Source: Apus apus (lineage: Eukaryota; Chordata; Aves; Apodiformes; Apodidae). Taken from it: 64,000 nucleotides of DNA. Below the pieces are notes generated by a model. That model searched no databases and was not told the DNA's origin. It was given only the letters and a program-made list of their open reading frames with translations. Location of the stretch: contig NC_067284.1 of NCBI RefSeq assembly GCF_020740795.1, positions 96,401,440-96,465,439 of the forward strand, in the 5' to 3' direction. Of this stretch, positions 24,823-37,200 are shown piece by piece (position 1 is the stretch's first letter; every line of letters starts with the position of its first letter). The position numbers were made by a program, and so were the translations under genes.

Positions 24823-25930
24823 AAGAGATTTTGGCACCTCCAGTTGCACTAGTATATTTCTCAGACCAGTGTTGTTCATACATCTTTGTGTGCAAATGTC
24901 TTAATCATAGTTTCTAAGCAGACACAAAAACTCCAGCAGAGCCATCTCAGATTGCACTGCATGGTACAGGTTATGAAGGAAAGGTGAAGGAGCTGTGTTA
25001 AACATAAAATGAGTTCATAATTGTTGGAATATTTTATTTTAGGAAGTGGTAGAAGAGAGCAGAGGGAAAGAAGAGCAAAATAGAAAGCCTGGCTTTAAAA
25101 AGTCCATCAGCAGGTTCACCTGTTTATCTACCATTTATCTTCTGAAAGACTGTCCTGGGTTGTGAGTTCATGGTTCTCCTCCTACTTAAGGGTTTTGAGT
25201 CCCATCTCCTCAGAGGTGCCCTCCCCTCCTAATGTTTCAGAGATGAGAGACCTTCCCAGGCTGTAATGAATTCCTGGGTTCTGCCTGCCCACCCCACTGG
25301 CATATGAGAAAGAGGGACCTCACACTCCCCAGGGAAGCAGGACTGCCAGGTTCCAGTTGAGCTTCCTACTTTGGGTAGAGACCAAAAATTCCGATAACTG
25401 TACTCATCTGTGGTCTGAGCCTTCTCTGCTTCTGTAGTCTCCAGAATGTCTAGGAGTGGGAAATGCGATTATGGAAGCATTGCTTTCTAAGAACCTTCAT
25501 TTCCTCCTCTCCTACTTTTGTTTCTGTAACTCATTATTTTTATCAAGCCTTTAGCATTATCTGGAAAAAAGTATTCCTTTGACTTTGCTGCCCATAGAAT
25601 TTTAAAAAATATCCTTTCTTCTTTTTAGAACCTATTCATATAACATTTGAACTCTTAAGTAGCATCACACGGTAATTATTTCCGTATAACACAGAATTCC
25701 TCAGCTTTATTTGCGTCTTCTTTTTTGACAGGCTTCCAACAAATGCATGTCAGTCAGGTATGTAATTCCTGAAATTTATATGCTCACTGTATGTTGGTAC
25801 AAATATACTCTTTTTTTTTTCTTGTTTATTATTATTGAATAAAGAAATTTTGTTTCCTTAAACGTGTTTTACTACAGCTGCAATTCTAATGTAATTCTAT
25901 TGCTGAAAACTCTGTAAGTGATTAGCAGAC

Positions 25931-26892
25931 TGTCCCGAATGGGACGGGATGGCAGATGAGATGTGTATGCATTGATTGAGATTCACTGCATATGACACCA
26001 GGGTCTTCACTCCTTAGAAGGCACAAGCACAGTCAAATGGTAGGGAAACTGGGAGATTGGAACAGAAGCTAAGGTTAGAATGCAAACAGTATCTTAACAA
26101 TAAAATATACTACTAGTAGTTAGATCAAACAATAAAGGTTAACCATTAAAATGTTGGCAACTTACTTATTACTAACCTTTATACCAGGCCTAGAATATTA
26201 ATTATCGACTTTAAAAGGATTCTGGAATCTTAAAACTTAACAATGAGCAATTGCTTAATATTAAGTGCAGTAATAAAGACAATAAAGGAGTTAATGTCTC
26301 TCACCCTTGCCCTGCTGCAAGCAGGTGTCATTGGATGGGTCTTCATTCTTGAGAATCAGTCTCTCTGGCAGGTGTCCCCACTGGAGAGGAGAAGGTCCAG
26401 GAACCTCCTGGGAAAGTGTATGGGAAGTCTCCCCAATCAAAAATGGGACTAGGCTTTTACAGAATGAAGTGGATTGACTGCTGTCATTTAACCATTAGCC
26501 ATACCTCCAAGATCTCTCATTGGAGAATAAAAGGAAAAGAGTGGGAAAACCCACAAAGGCCCTGTTTTCAACAAGCAAACTCTTTTGTTTATCTTTTCAT
26601 TCTTACTTTCTCTCTGTTTCAGGCTTAGTTGTGGCTGGGCTGGGCTCTATCTTCTTCCATACGGGAGAGCAGCTGGTGAACATCAACTTGGCCTTCTGTT
26701 TGTACTTTCAAGGTTGTTACCAGCTCAGAGCTTGCTAGGCTCTTTCCTTTCTCATTGGAATCTTTGCACTCAAGGCCTGGGCCTGCAAAACTGAGAGACA
26801 AAAGCAATTGAATCATAGAGGGAAACTGAGGCATGACTATTGAGAGATGGAGGGTCCTGCTACGCAGACTACAATAGAAACCACCCGTAACA
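25931..26892. mobile_element. Probable ERV solo LTR, about 960 bp
   Basis: The segment is bounded by imperfect inverted termini, TGTCCCG at 25931 and CCCGTAACA ending at 26892, so both strands read TG...CA. Internally it resembles long bird ERV LTRs, with several AATAAA hexamers (near 26098, 26130, 26270, 26278, 26525). A target duplication is not visible, so the exact ends are uncertain. The orientation could not be decided: the AATAAA boxes lie on the plus strand, while the minus-strand end sequence looks U5-like to me. No internal viral genes are seen. The overlapping short ORFs near 26243-26834 are incidental. Confidence 0.45.
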
Positions 26893-28579
26893 TCCCTCTG
26901 TTGAGAGTCTTTGGCTTCAGTAGAGGTGCTTTATGTAGACAGGTTTAATGGAATCTGGTTTTGTGTTGGCATTTCAATTTCTAAAACCATGAGAATGCTT
27001 TAGGAGGTGTAATTTCTATAGTATTAAATAACACCTAAATCACGTTTGTAATACACAGTGTAATTAAAATGCTAACTGGTAGCTTATCATACTATGCCTT
27101 ATATTTTTGTTCTTGCAGTTTTTCTTAGATTAAGATGTCCTTTGGGTAGGTGTATTTTTAATCCCTTCACGACTTTTTTCAAAATACAATTTTTTAAAAA
27201 AATGTAAGAATAGATATAGAAACCCTCTGTCATTTGGTTCCTTTATATAAAGCCAGATTTAAAAAAAAATCTAGGTTTTTAGCTAAAGGTGTGGTCCACT
27301 TCACAACTTATTGCTCTCCTTTTTATTGACATGATTACTATAAGTGTACATATTTCCTACAATTTAAACTCATTATTTACCCCAAGTCACATTATTTTCT
27401 TGTTGTTATTTGTGTGGTTTTTTTCTTCTTATTGTTTATGTTGGTTTTTTGTTTCTTTGTTTGGTTGGTTTTAGTTTTGGGGTTTTTTTTTCAGTTTTTT
27501 TTAGATTGAACTTTGTGTGCAATACTAGGGATGGCAAACTCTTCACCATCCCACAGAAATTGGTTCAGTATATGTGGGTGACAATGTTAATTTTCTCATT
27601 ACATAGTCTTTCTTCTGAATTCTTTTCTATTTGTGCTTCAACCTATTTTTCATTGGCTCTTCACTCATTACTAAACACAAAGGATACCATAACAAGATCA
27701 AACTGAACTACAATTAATTTTTCCCTCCTTAGCTGAAGACCCCTTTTTAATACATATATTAATAGCACTGGAACCAAAATTGGTTGGAGAGCTTTAATCT
27801 GTAAGATCCATTATCAAGCAAAAAAAAGCACAGTGAAATGTGGAAATAAACAGAGAAGCAAGAAGAGTTTTTTTGTAATTTTGTTTTTGGTAATTGTAGA
27901 ATTGGCAGAGCTCAGAAAGACCATAAAGACTGTGTTGTGTATTTCAGTAAAATCTCAGAGCCAGAAGGTTACAAGGCAAATTCATTCTCAATATACAGCC
28001 TTTGGAACAATGACCATAATATTCAACTAGTCAGATGTGACCAAAATGTCAAGACCCTCATAAAGAAATCATTCACTGAACTGGTTTATTATAGCAAGAG
28101 ACTTTTTTGAGCCAAATAAATATAGGCCATGGAAGGAATTTGCTTATTTATAGTTACCTTCTTATTTCATAGTGATAGTGCTCATCATCCTTCCCATACA
28201 GCTGCAGAACTCCTTAGATAGAAAATATGTAGAAGTCACGTGACTCGGACCATCACACTTGCTACTAAAAAGAAGAAACACAAAAGGGCTGGATCCAAAC
28301 CCAGTTCTGGTGCTCTGTATTCTCTGGGTAATATGTTACCATTACCTCTTTTGAATGTAAGGCTGAAATCCATTTAAGCACGTATGTAGTCACTGGAAAC
28401 TCACAAAAACTTCAGCTTAAGAAGTCCCACGGTGGCTGGACCATCCCATTGACCTGTCTCGGACAACGACCAGTACTAACAGCTTGGGGAAAGAGCTTAA
28501 GAAGCAGAGCAAGAATCCGTTCCTCTTTCCTCTCTTCTAGTGATCAGCGCCGCAGGCATTTCCTCTCCTTGATATTACA
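26893..28579. other. Non-coding stretch, no gene seen
   Basis: AT-rich DNA with one T/G-rich low-complexity tract (27411-27511). The ORFs over that tract are poly-Phe/Leu/Val translations of the repeat. Bases 27890-27930 (GTAGAATTGGCAGAGCTCAG) are faintly CR1-like but too short to assign. Confidence 0.55.
27411..27511. repeat. T/G-rich low-complexity tract
   Basis: Runs of T are interrupted by G or GG (TTGGTTTTTTG, TTTGGTTGGTTTTAG) on the plus strand. Confidence 0.75.
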
Positions 28580-29010
28580 TTAGGGCCATTGTTCAGTTGT
28601 CCTCAACAGACCTTTCTGCCATTGACTCGCCTAATTCCATTTTGAACCTGTTAATAGTTTTTGCATCCAAACTTAATTTAGCAGTGAGTCATGCAGCCCA
28701 ATATCTTGCTGTGTGGAAAAGTATTCCCTTTGTTTTTATCTGTTTTTAAACTGGCCGTTGGATAAATTAATTTGTTTATATGGCAAGACATAATGAACAA
28801 TTGTTTCTTATTCATCTTCTCTGTTCTAGTTATGATTTTATAAACCCCCTCTCCCATGAACAAGTCATCTGGAGCTGAAGAATGCTTAGCCTTTCCACTG
28901 GCAGATGCTGAGCCATACTTGCAGTCATCCTTGTCCCCCTTTTTCATACTCCTGTTCTATTGTATCCTTTAGGAGCAAGTGCCATAAGAATTACACCAAT
29001 ACACGTGTCA
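28580..29010 (-). mobile_element. Ancient CR1/L3-like LINE 3' region
   Basis: Read on the minus strand, this resembles the last part of the reverse-transcriptase ORF and the 3' UTR of an old CR1 group common in turtles, crocodilians and birds. Matching blocks on the plus strand are GTTATGATTTTATAAACCCC near 28828, AAAAGTATTCCCTTTGTTTT near 28718, and TTAATAGTTTTTGCATCCAA near 28651. Substitutions and small indels are frequent and the frame is broken, so it is a fossil. Its outer limits are approximate. The family call rests on remembered patterns; a repeat-library alignment would settle the subfamily. Confidence 0.7.
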
Positions 29011-30936
29011 GATGTGAAAAATATGGAAGAACTGAAGGACTCCAGGACATGAAAGAATAGGTTTTGAGGCTTGTCTATAGATTTAATGAGTAACTGGTTT
29101 GGGAGTTTGGAGGATTTTATCTGGAATAGAAGTGGGTTTTTATCCTCTCTTCTTCTAAATGAGTTCAAGCTGCTTTGCACTTGGACTAAGCAAGCTCAAA
29201 AATGTCACACTTGCTCCAGAATAAGAATGTCCACTCATAGAGGCAATCTGAAGAAGCTATTAGTTTAAAATTCTCTCCCTATCGTGTTACATGTCAAATT
29301 TCATCTATCAACAACCCCTCAATCTCAGACCTTTCTGCATTTCTTTACAGGAGTACTGTGTGGATTAATTAGTGCACACTGTGGGTTGAAACTAATCAGT
29401 GCCAAAATTTAATTACCCTCAACACCAATTGCCCCTTATCCACACATTGTGCATACTATACTTTTCCATTCCTCTGGGATACACTTCTCATATGGGCTGC
29501 ACATGTTTCATCAATTAAAATATGTTGGAAGTGCTCTTTATTCTGGGAAATTTGTGTGGTCTGCAAACCAAAAACACGAGTAGGAGTTCAAACTGCTTCA
29601 TTAGATCACAGACTGCTCTAGCAGAGTAGATACACAGACTAATAAAAATCTGAGCAAGGTACCTAATTTGATGCTGTGTGCTATTTAGACAGAGTTAAGA
29701 GATTAATTGCCTTCTAGAGTAGCCCCACTCTGTTGAAGCATGAATATTCTCCACAGTGTTAACTCAGTATTAGATGACGATTGTCCATTTAGTCCTGCAC
29801 AAACCTGTAAAAAAAACATCAGCAAAATGGCAAACCCCACAGGTCTTTTTAGCAATTGACACTTATGGGACAACCCTATATCATTGGAAATGAAATAATA
29901 ATTGAACCAAATCTTTTTCTTAAGCCACACATCTAGTGTGCATTTTTCACTTGAAAGGTTTCTTCAACAGCGTGATGAACTTTTGACTGGCAAGAGTTAC
30001 AGACACTATAATGTAAGCTAGTGGACCTCTTACTAGCTCCAAGGTGTTGGGAAAATGAGATCTAGTAATTCAATGCACTAGGAGGGCCTCAAGGATCCTG
30101 GCATTGAGTTCTGATATTGCTGTCAACCTGTAGTACAGATACAGTAATTGTTCTCCTGATTGTATCTGATTTGCTCAGCTGTAACGTATTAGCAAAAGAC
30201 AATTTTTGTTACGTATTTGTGGTCTAGCACAATGGAGTCCTCCTTCTTTCTTGGCTGGCTGTTAGTCAGATTCCCTGCTGCAAACCACGTAACCCAGGGA
30301 TTTCTTAAACTGGCTTGCAGGTTATCTTTACCCACTTTGTAATTTCATAGAATTAGTAAGATCAAACCATTAGTAGAAGTCAGCAGCTGTGTCCTTTTTA
30401 GCAGCTGAGGTGAGTGGCTCCAGGAGCCCTTATTGTGACTCGTGTGATGAGATTACTTACCGAGCAGTGGTTCCTTGGGCAGCTGTGCAACCTAATGACT
30501 CACAGCTGCCAAGATGGAAGACTCTTGCTTTTGCCTATGGACATACTACCCTGTCCCTTCCTATCATTCATTTCCACGCTGAGGGGAGGCTAGCCCACTA
30601 GCCCAGTAGGAAATGACACAGAAGAGTTTTCTGCTAGGTTAGGGCAGCATTCAGAAGAGTCCAGGTGTCAAATGTGTAGCATGAGAGCAGGGCAGTGGAG
30701 AAGCGAGGCCAGGGCAGGATGTGACTTCCTTTTTGTTGGCCACTGTAGGACACTAGGTTTGCCTTGTCACCCATAGAACCACAGCTTAATATACTACTAA
30801 ATTATCTCTAATTATGTCTTGTGGAACTGGAGCCTAGAAGTTTCTAAACCTCTAGGCTGGCCTAATTTCTGTCTGAATTCTTGCAGTCTGCCCACTTACT
30901 TCTTTTACTGGCCCAAATATATCCCTATTAACAGTG
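29011..30936. other. Non-coding stretch, no gene seen
   Basis: Ordinary AT-rich sequence. The 70-codon ORF at 30389-30601 has no flanking splice signals or family resemblance that I can recognise. Confidence 0.55.
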
Positions 30937-31232
30937 TGTCATGGTTTAATCCCAGCTGGCAACTAAGCACCATGCAGCCACTCACTTCCCTCCACTGGGA
31001 TGAGGGAAAGATTCAAAAGAGTAAAAGTGAGAAAACTCATTGGGTTGAGATAAAGACATTTTAATAGGTAAAGCAAAAGCTGTGCGTGCAAGCCAAGCAA
31101 AATAAGGAGTTTATTCACTGCTTCCCAGCCACAGGCCATCTCCAGGAAAGCAGGGCTCCATTATGTCTAGCAGTTGCTTGAGAAGACAAATGCCATCACT
31201 CTGAATGGGATGTTCCCTTCCTTCTTCTTTCC
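30937..31232 (-). mobile_element. ERV LTR fragment: 3' end (R/U5) only
   Basis: The plus strand begins TGTCATGGTTTAATCCCAGC at 30937, the reverse complement of a familiar bird ERV LTR terminus. It continues with GGCAACTAAGCACCATGCAG and GAGATAAAGACATTTTAATA. On the minus strand the ATTAAA polyadenylation hexamer therefore lies at about 31057-31062, followed by U5 and the terminal ACA at 30937. Similarity fades after about 31230, where U3 would continue, so the copy has lost its 5' part by deletion or decay. No viral genes are attached. This LTR is different in sequence from the ones at 6227 and 25931. Confidence 0.8.
31058..31063 (-). promoter_or_regulatory. LTR polyadenylation hexamer ATTAAA
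   Basis: The minus-strand reading of TTTAAT inside the LTR fragment is placed where R ends in this LTR type. The copy is truncated, so present-day function is doubtful. Confidence 0.45.
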
Positions 31233-34200
31233 TCAGAGTAGTAAACAAATTTCACTGATGGAGTGATGAGCGTCTTCTGTGGGGAAGCAGCAGTCTTTTT
31301 TGGTATTCTAGGATGCCGGCCTTCACTGTACCAACAGACTTTGTTTTGCATGGCTGCACATCGTGTGACAAAGTTGAACTAATGGTCAGTTTTAAGTTTT
31401 CTATTGAGGATTTCAACCTTGCAGCTGCAAGAAGAAAGGTCTTAGATTTTTTTTTTTTTTATCATGATCTCTGTTGAAAATATTTGAGCATGCCTACAAA
31501 TATTTACTGTTCCATAACCAGTGAGATCTTCCAACAAATACAAAAAGCTGCATGTGGCACTGACACCATGCAGATCTGTTTGCTTGTTTGTTTTTCTTGG
31601 TAAACCAGGCGTTTTGTTACAATAGGATGCGTATTTTGGCTTTTGGAATACAGCAAAGTGCACAGGAAATCATATATACTGACAAAAGTATTCTGAAGTT
31701 TGGTTAGGAGGAAACAATTTCAGAGCCTCCACTAGGAAAACTCCGCCCATCTTGATATATGGTGTTTTAGGCACTATCTGCTTAATAAGAGTGGCTTAGA
31801 TGTTATGAAGACTATGCATATTTTTGTCTATAATAATTTTGTAATTTTAATTTTTAACCCTTCCTTATACACAAAATTGCATGGATTTAACTAAATTAAA
31901 ATAACTTCTGTAAATGTTCCTGAAAAAAACTACTGTATTTAACTGCTGTTGAGTTCTGTGTTTTTTCAACATAGACAACTCTCCTTCCACTATGTAACAG
32001 AAACACTGCTAGTAGCTGAAGCGTCGAAGAGGTGATAATGATTTCCATAGCGTATAACATGTGGGTCCCTCCCTGTAGCATCTTCTAAGGAGAGGGTCTT
32101 TCTCAAACAGGCTTAACATATGGTTCTTTTAAATCTGTTCTTCTTGAAGTCATTGAAAGATGAAGGGCAAAGCACTGCCAAGCACAGTGGAACAGGAGAT
32201 TCCCTCTCATGGGTGAGGGACGGTCAGGAAGGCTGTTGTGTCAGGTCTGGGATTTCCCATCCATGCTACATACACTTGGCTGGGCCACTGACCATTGTTT
32301 CAAGTGATACGCTGTGCTGGCTCTCACACAAGGTGACTTTTTTCTATGTTCCTTTTACAGTACAAGTTCTTCTCAGGGTATTCAGGTACAAACTCATTGC
32401 TGCTTCCATTAATACAGGGGGAATTCCTCGCGTATGCCAGGAACAAGAAAGTTTAAGGCCCCTCAGTGACTGAAAATAGGACTGAGCCCTTGTTGAAGGC
32501 ACACAAACTGTGAATCTGAGAGTTTAACTTGCTTTCTCCCTTACCTCCTACTGCAGGGAAAAAACTACTGCTGTCTTAGTCTTTCTGCCTGGTCTTTTCT
32601 GTAGGGCAGTGGACATCCCATGCAATGTTGTCATTATACTATAAAAGTATATGGAGTCAACTCTTTAACTTGGTTAGCATGGATAGTGTCTGATACAGAG
32701 CTGTTGTTTCTTGAAGTTTTCCTTATGTCTGACTTATCAAGGAAGTGTTGCTAGACAAGACTAATATTAAACTGTTAAGAAAACAGAAAAAAAGAAAAAA
32801 AAGTGGAGAGTATCAAGTGTTTTGGGGCTGAGGCTTCTATGGGAAGGAGCTGTAAGAGTGTTGACTTCATTTAGCCAATCTCCTGGTATTACAACATTGG
32901 TTTTGACTCTTTACTTTTGGTATATTCTTTCCTGTACTCCGAGGACGGAAACGTGACAGAAATTAAGACAGTAACATAATGGAAAGATCATCTAAAACCT
33001 TTGGTTGTTCATTCAAAGGACTTCATTGCTGCTTTAATCTCACCTCTAGCCATCTGGTCTGTTGTCATGTGTCAGATAAACTCTTACAGGTCACACCTGT
33101 CATCTGATTTTGGTGTGTTGATCTCTTAGGACAGGAGGTAAATATATAAAATATAATAAATTTATCAATATAATAATTGACTGGTAAAGTTCAATTTATT
33201 AATAAAAATACTAAAACTAGAAATAATCTCCTCATTTTAAGAATGACACTTCCATGGAATGCAGAAATTTCCTTACATAAATGTAGAACTAGCTCATGTC
33301 TGGTTTCCTACTTCCAGTTTTCCTTTTTAACCATAGGAGGAAGATGGTGGTTGTGACACAAGGAAGAGGAAACAGAGAAGTACAGTTAGAAGCAATAAGT
33401 TTTCTCATGTTTAGAAATAGCCTCGTGTTCAAAAACAAATATCAGCAGCTTTCACTGATTTCAGTGATGAGATTTGTTTTCTCAAACCTGACCACCTCCA
33501 GTCTTTTCACTCATATCAGTCATGAGTCTGAGCCTCTCAGCCTCCTCCCACTGAGCTGTCATTAATCACTCTGCATTTGGAAAACTTCTTATGGCTCTCT
33601 ATGGCAGGTAGAACCTAAGCAGCAGGGACCAGCTCTGTTTGAGTTCAGACCACCATAAGTACACTGAATTTTTTTTACAGATGTGTTTAAGATGAAAGAA
33701 AATAAATGTAAGTTCTCCCAGACCATTTGATGTGAGCTGCTATTGGCTGCTCCAGAGAGATAAGAGAGAGTCAAGCCTGACAACCTCCCTGCAGAACAGG
33801 TAGTACTATCTGGTTAATGAGGTCAAATGCAACTTTTGTCATGAAGTTCATGCCTTATAACAGCAATATTAGATAGTATACAAGCTCATCAGTGGGCAAC
33901 AGACTAGTTCTGGGGTTAAAACACATAGCTAGGAGTCAAGAGACCAGTGCTCAAATTCCAGCCTGGCTATTATGAACTCATTACATTATGAAATTCAAAG
34001 TTACAATTTTCTGTCATTAAATCTCTTCTATGGGTGGTGAAAGCTGAACAGCAGCTGAAGACTCAAACCATTGTGTCACATAGTGAACCATGCTATGTGG
34101 GGGTAAAGTCAGACAATGGAACAGTAAACACATCCAAATCCCATCTGTGTTACAGTGTCCACCAGTGGGATTGCAACTGCACCATGGGATGCTGAATCAC

Positions 34201-37200
34201 AAGTTCTCTTAAAAGAACCTACTCAAGAATGGTACCATTTTTTCACTTATTTTATTACATGAGTCCAAAATACCATAATGAGTGTCTGGATCAGGTATGG
34301 TTTTTCTTATCCACTGTGTTTTATAGGATAGTGCTAAAAATTCAGTGTTTTGGCTTGTTACATTCATATCAGAATGACCATCATCCTTATTCATTCAGAT
34401 GCATAAGTGTAACTGTATGTATCTGTTCATATTTTTGTTGGTGGAAGAACAGTTCTGCTTTGCCCAGCTCTGTCCTGCAGGAAGAATCATCCATGACTAT
34501 GCTGTGGTCATTAGGTGTAAAATGGCAGAAAACTCCCAGCTTCTTTCACAGTCAAATGTAAAGTAGATGTGAAAGGAAAGGTTTGGTTGCAGTGACCTTT
34601 GCTGCTTCAGCTGTCTGCACTAATGGGGGTAAGGTGCTTGAGTGCATCTACTTTGGCTTTTCCAGTGAATTGCATCTTCCTTTTTCCCTTTGGTGATGGA
34701 GACTGGGTGGAAGGTTTGCTTTGTCTGCAGGGATTGTGTTTACCTTCATCTATAATTAAAAACCTGACATACCACACCCTACGTCCTGATGAGAGCTGTC
34801 TTCCATCAGTGCAGCAGACCCCAGGGAGATATGGAGCTCCTGAGTGTCAGGTGGGAGAGAGGTGGGAGGGGTTATATCCAACCTAACCTGGTCTGGGTTA
34901 GAGTTTTGGACATGCTGTAACTTTGATTAATGAGCTGTTCTGCCCCAAATATTTCTTGGATGTCTACATTACCATTTTCAATTGTGCTAACTCAAACAAA
35001 CTGGCAATCAATTAACTAGAATTACAGTACAACCAAAACTGTAGGCTAAACAAAGCCATCGTGGAGAAACTGGCTTTCAGCCCAGTATCTGCTGATGATG
35101 GGATATGAAACAGCCTATTGATTCTGCAACCCTTGAATTCTTGTACAAAAGTAGAAACAATGCTATTTGCCTTTTCAATAGGAAAAAGTCCCATGTTATT
35201 CAGTATCACCACTTTGAAAAGGCAAAGTACATTACCGAGCCAACTTTTAGGGGCCTGTACAGGAAAAAAAGTACTTTCAGCACATTAAGAAAACCTCAGG
35301 TTAGAGCTATACAAACTTTGAGCAATCATAAAAGAAAGGCAAGAACACTACATTTTAAACTATGTTTGTATGTCCACCTGTAAAAAATGTTGAGCAACTT
35401 TTTGTGGTATTTTCAGCTTTCTAAGTTTTGGACACTTAATGCAGAAAAGCCATTTCAGAAGACAAAACAGCTCCATCCAGTTTCTGTGCTGGTGACTGGC
35501 ACGGTATTGCTAATACTGTGATTTTTAGTGTTTTTCATCTGGCCTCAGATAACTGAATCCTAAAATGTATGAAGATCTCAGCTCTGAATCAAAGGTTTCT
35601 AACATTCATGGCTTGTGGGAAAGATTTGGAAACTTGGAACAAATGCACACAAATGGCTTAAACAAGAAGACAAGCAACAGCAACAAAACCATCATTTTAA
35701 AAAGCTCTTCATTTTAATTAATCCTCTGTTCTGGAGGAGCAGTTTCGTGGTTTTTCAATATGTGAGGGCTGGTAATACAAAAAGTGTGCAGCAACTGTAA
35801 AAGCAACAACCAGTCCAGCTGCATTCCCTGTGCAGAAACTGAGAGGGACAACAAGCCATAAATAGTGGTGTCACTGTCCCTCTTTGCCTCAGTTAAGGAG
35901 TATTATTATTCTAAACACAAAACAAACTATTGCTTAGGCTCCAACTGAAAGTTTCAAAGCCTCATAAATCTGCCAAGTCAAAGCAAATTTTCACTGGAAT
36001 TTTGGAAGGAACCTCTTTTCTTGAGAGAAATATCCAGAGCTAATTTTAATTTCAATTTACTACTTGTTTTAGCAGCATTGTCCAAACCCGTAATCTTCTT
36101 CAAATGGAAGAATGTGAATTTTCCTCTGATTAACTTCATTCTATATATGCCTGTAATTTAGCACTAGCTTACTATAACAAACACAAGCTCCACATCTACG
36201 ATGAGTATGAATCCCCTTTTAGCCTGGAGCTGCTGAGAACTGTCTCCAGGCAGAACTTGACTTGATGAGTGACTGCACATTAATTACTGATGGGCTTTAC
36301 ATAGAAGTGTGTTGCCTAAGCTGTTGTTTGTAAGTTCTCAGTCAAGAGACTCGGGCAAGTACACAACCTACATGGACTAGAGCCCTGAAAGGAATCATGT
36401 TGGGTGGCAAATGGGCAGGGTGCAGCACCTGAGCATCTCCAGTGGTACATAATGCCCAGTAGTCCAGGTGCTTCCATGCCATGAAACAAAAGCAGTGCAA
36501 AGTCTGTATGGGGCAGGGAGGGGTTGGTGTGATTAAAAGTTTGGAAAGTGCTGCCACTGAGGAGAGTTCCTGGCTCCAAAATATGATCAGGAAGGTTTTT
36601 ACTATTTGTTTTAATAAGAATAAAATTATTTCCATGAGGGCTCAACAGACAGCTGAGGCAATGTTCAGGAAAGTCTGCTCAAAGGGAAGCATGTGTGTAC
36701 ACACACTCTCTCTGATTGCTCTTTTGAGAATAATTTTTTGAGCTACATTGTGTGCTTTGGAGTATTTTCCTAGGTGGAAAGACCAGCCTTCCAGAAAGGG
36801 ATATGGAGCACATTAGAAATTATAGTTATTTCCTCCCTTGTCTTGGCCTATTTCTCTTCCATCACTACTTTCCTGCTATAACACTTATGTGTCTTCCTTT
36901 GTGCATTAAGTGTGTTCTGTGTGGAAAATCTTCTTGCAGCAAAACCTGCTTCCAGCACAGCATTTTCTAGACTCAGTATTTTATCTTTGAAATATGTGGT
37001 GTTAAATGTTTGCTAATATGCACAAGAAACAAGGTGGGTAAAGTAAGATAAAATCAGAGGTCTCTTTCTGGGGATGTTTATTCCATTTTCAAGGTTACTT
37101 ATGAAATTCTGTTCTGCTTCTAAGCAAACAAATTGGGCCCAGGGCATCAGTCAATGCATTGATAGAATTGTCAGTATCAGTCCAAGATCACCACAAAGAA

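Larger units (their letters stand above)
10853..25930. other. Long non-coding stretch, no gene recognised
   Basis: About 15 kb of AT-rich DNA without convincing coding exons. Details worth recording are a 13-bp tandem duplication (GGTTTCCCTTGCT twice, about 12090-12117), a small CpG-bearing GC-rich patch (17195-17461), a T/G-rich tract with G7-G8 runs (19270-19388), a short TTTG tract (22327-22358) and a G-quadruplex-type motif (24798-24822). These are listed separately where useful. The scattered ORFs of 60-154 codons lack protein-like composition. Confidence 0.5.

Noticed and set aside
25144..25400. TGTCCTGGGTTGTGAGTTCA resembles an LTR start
   Set aside because: No matching opposite terminus, target duplication or polyadenylation context was found.
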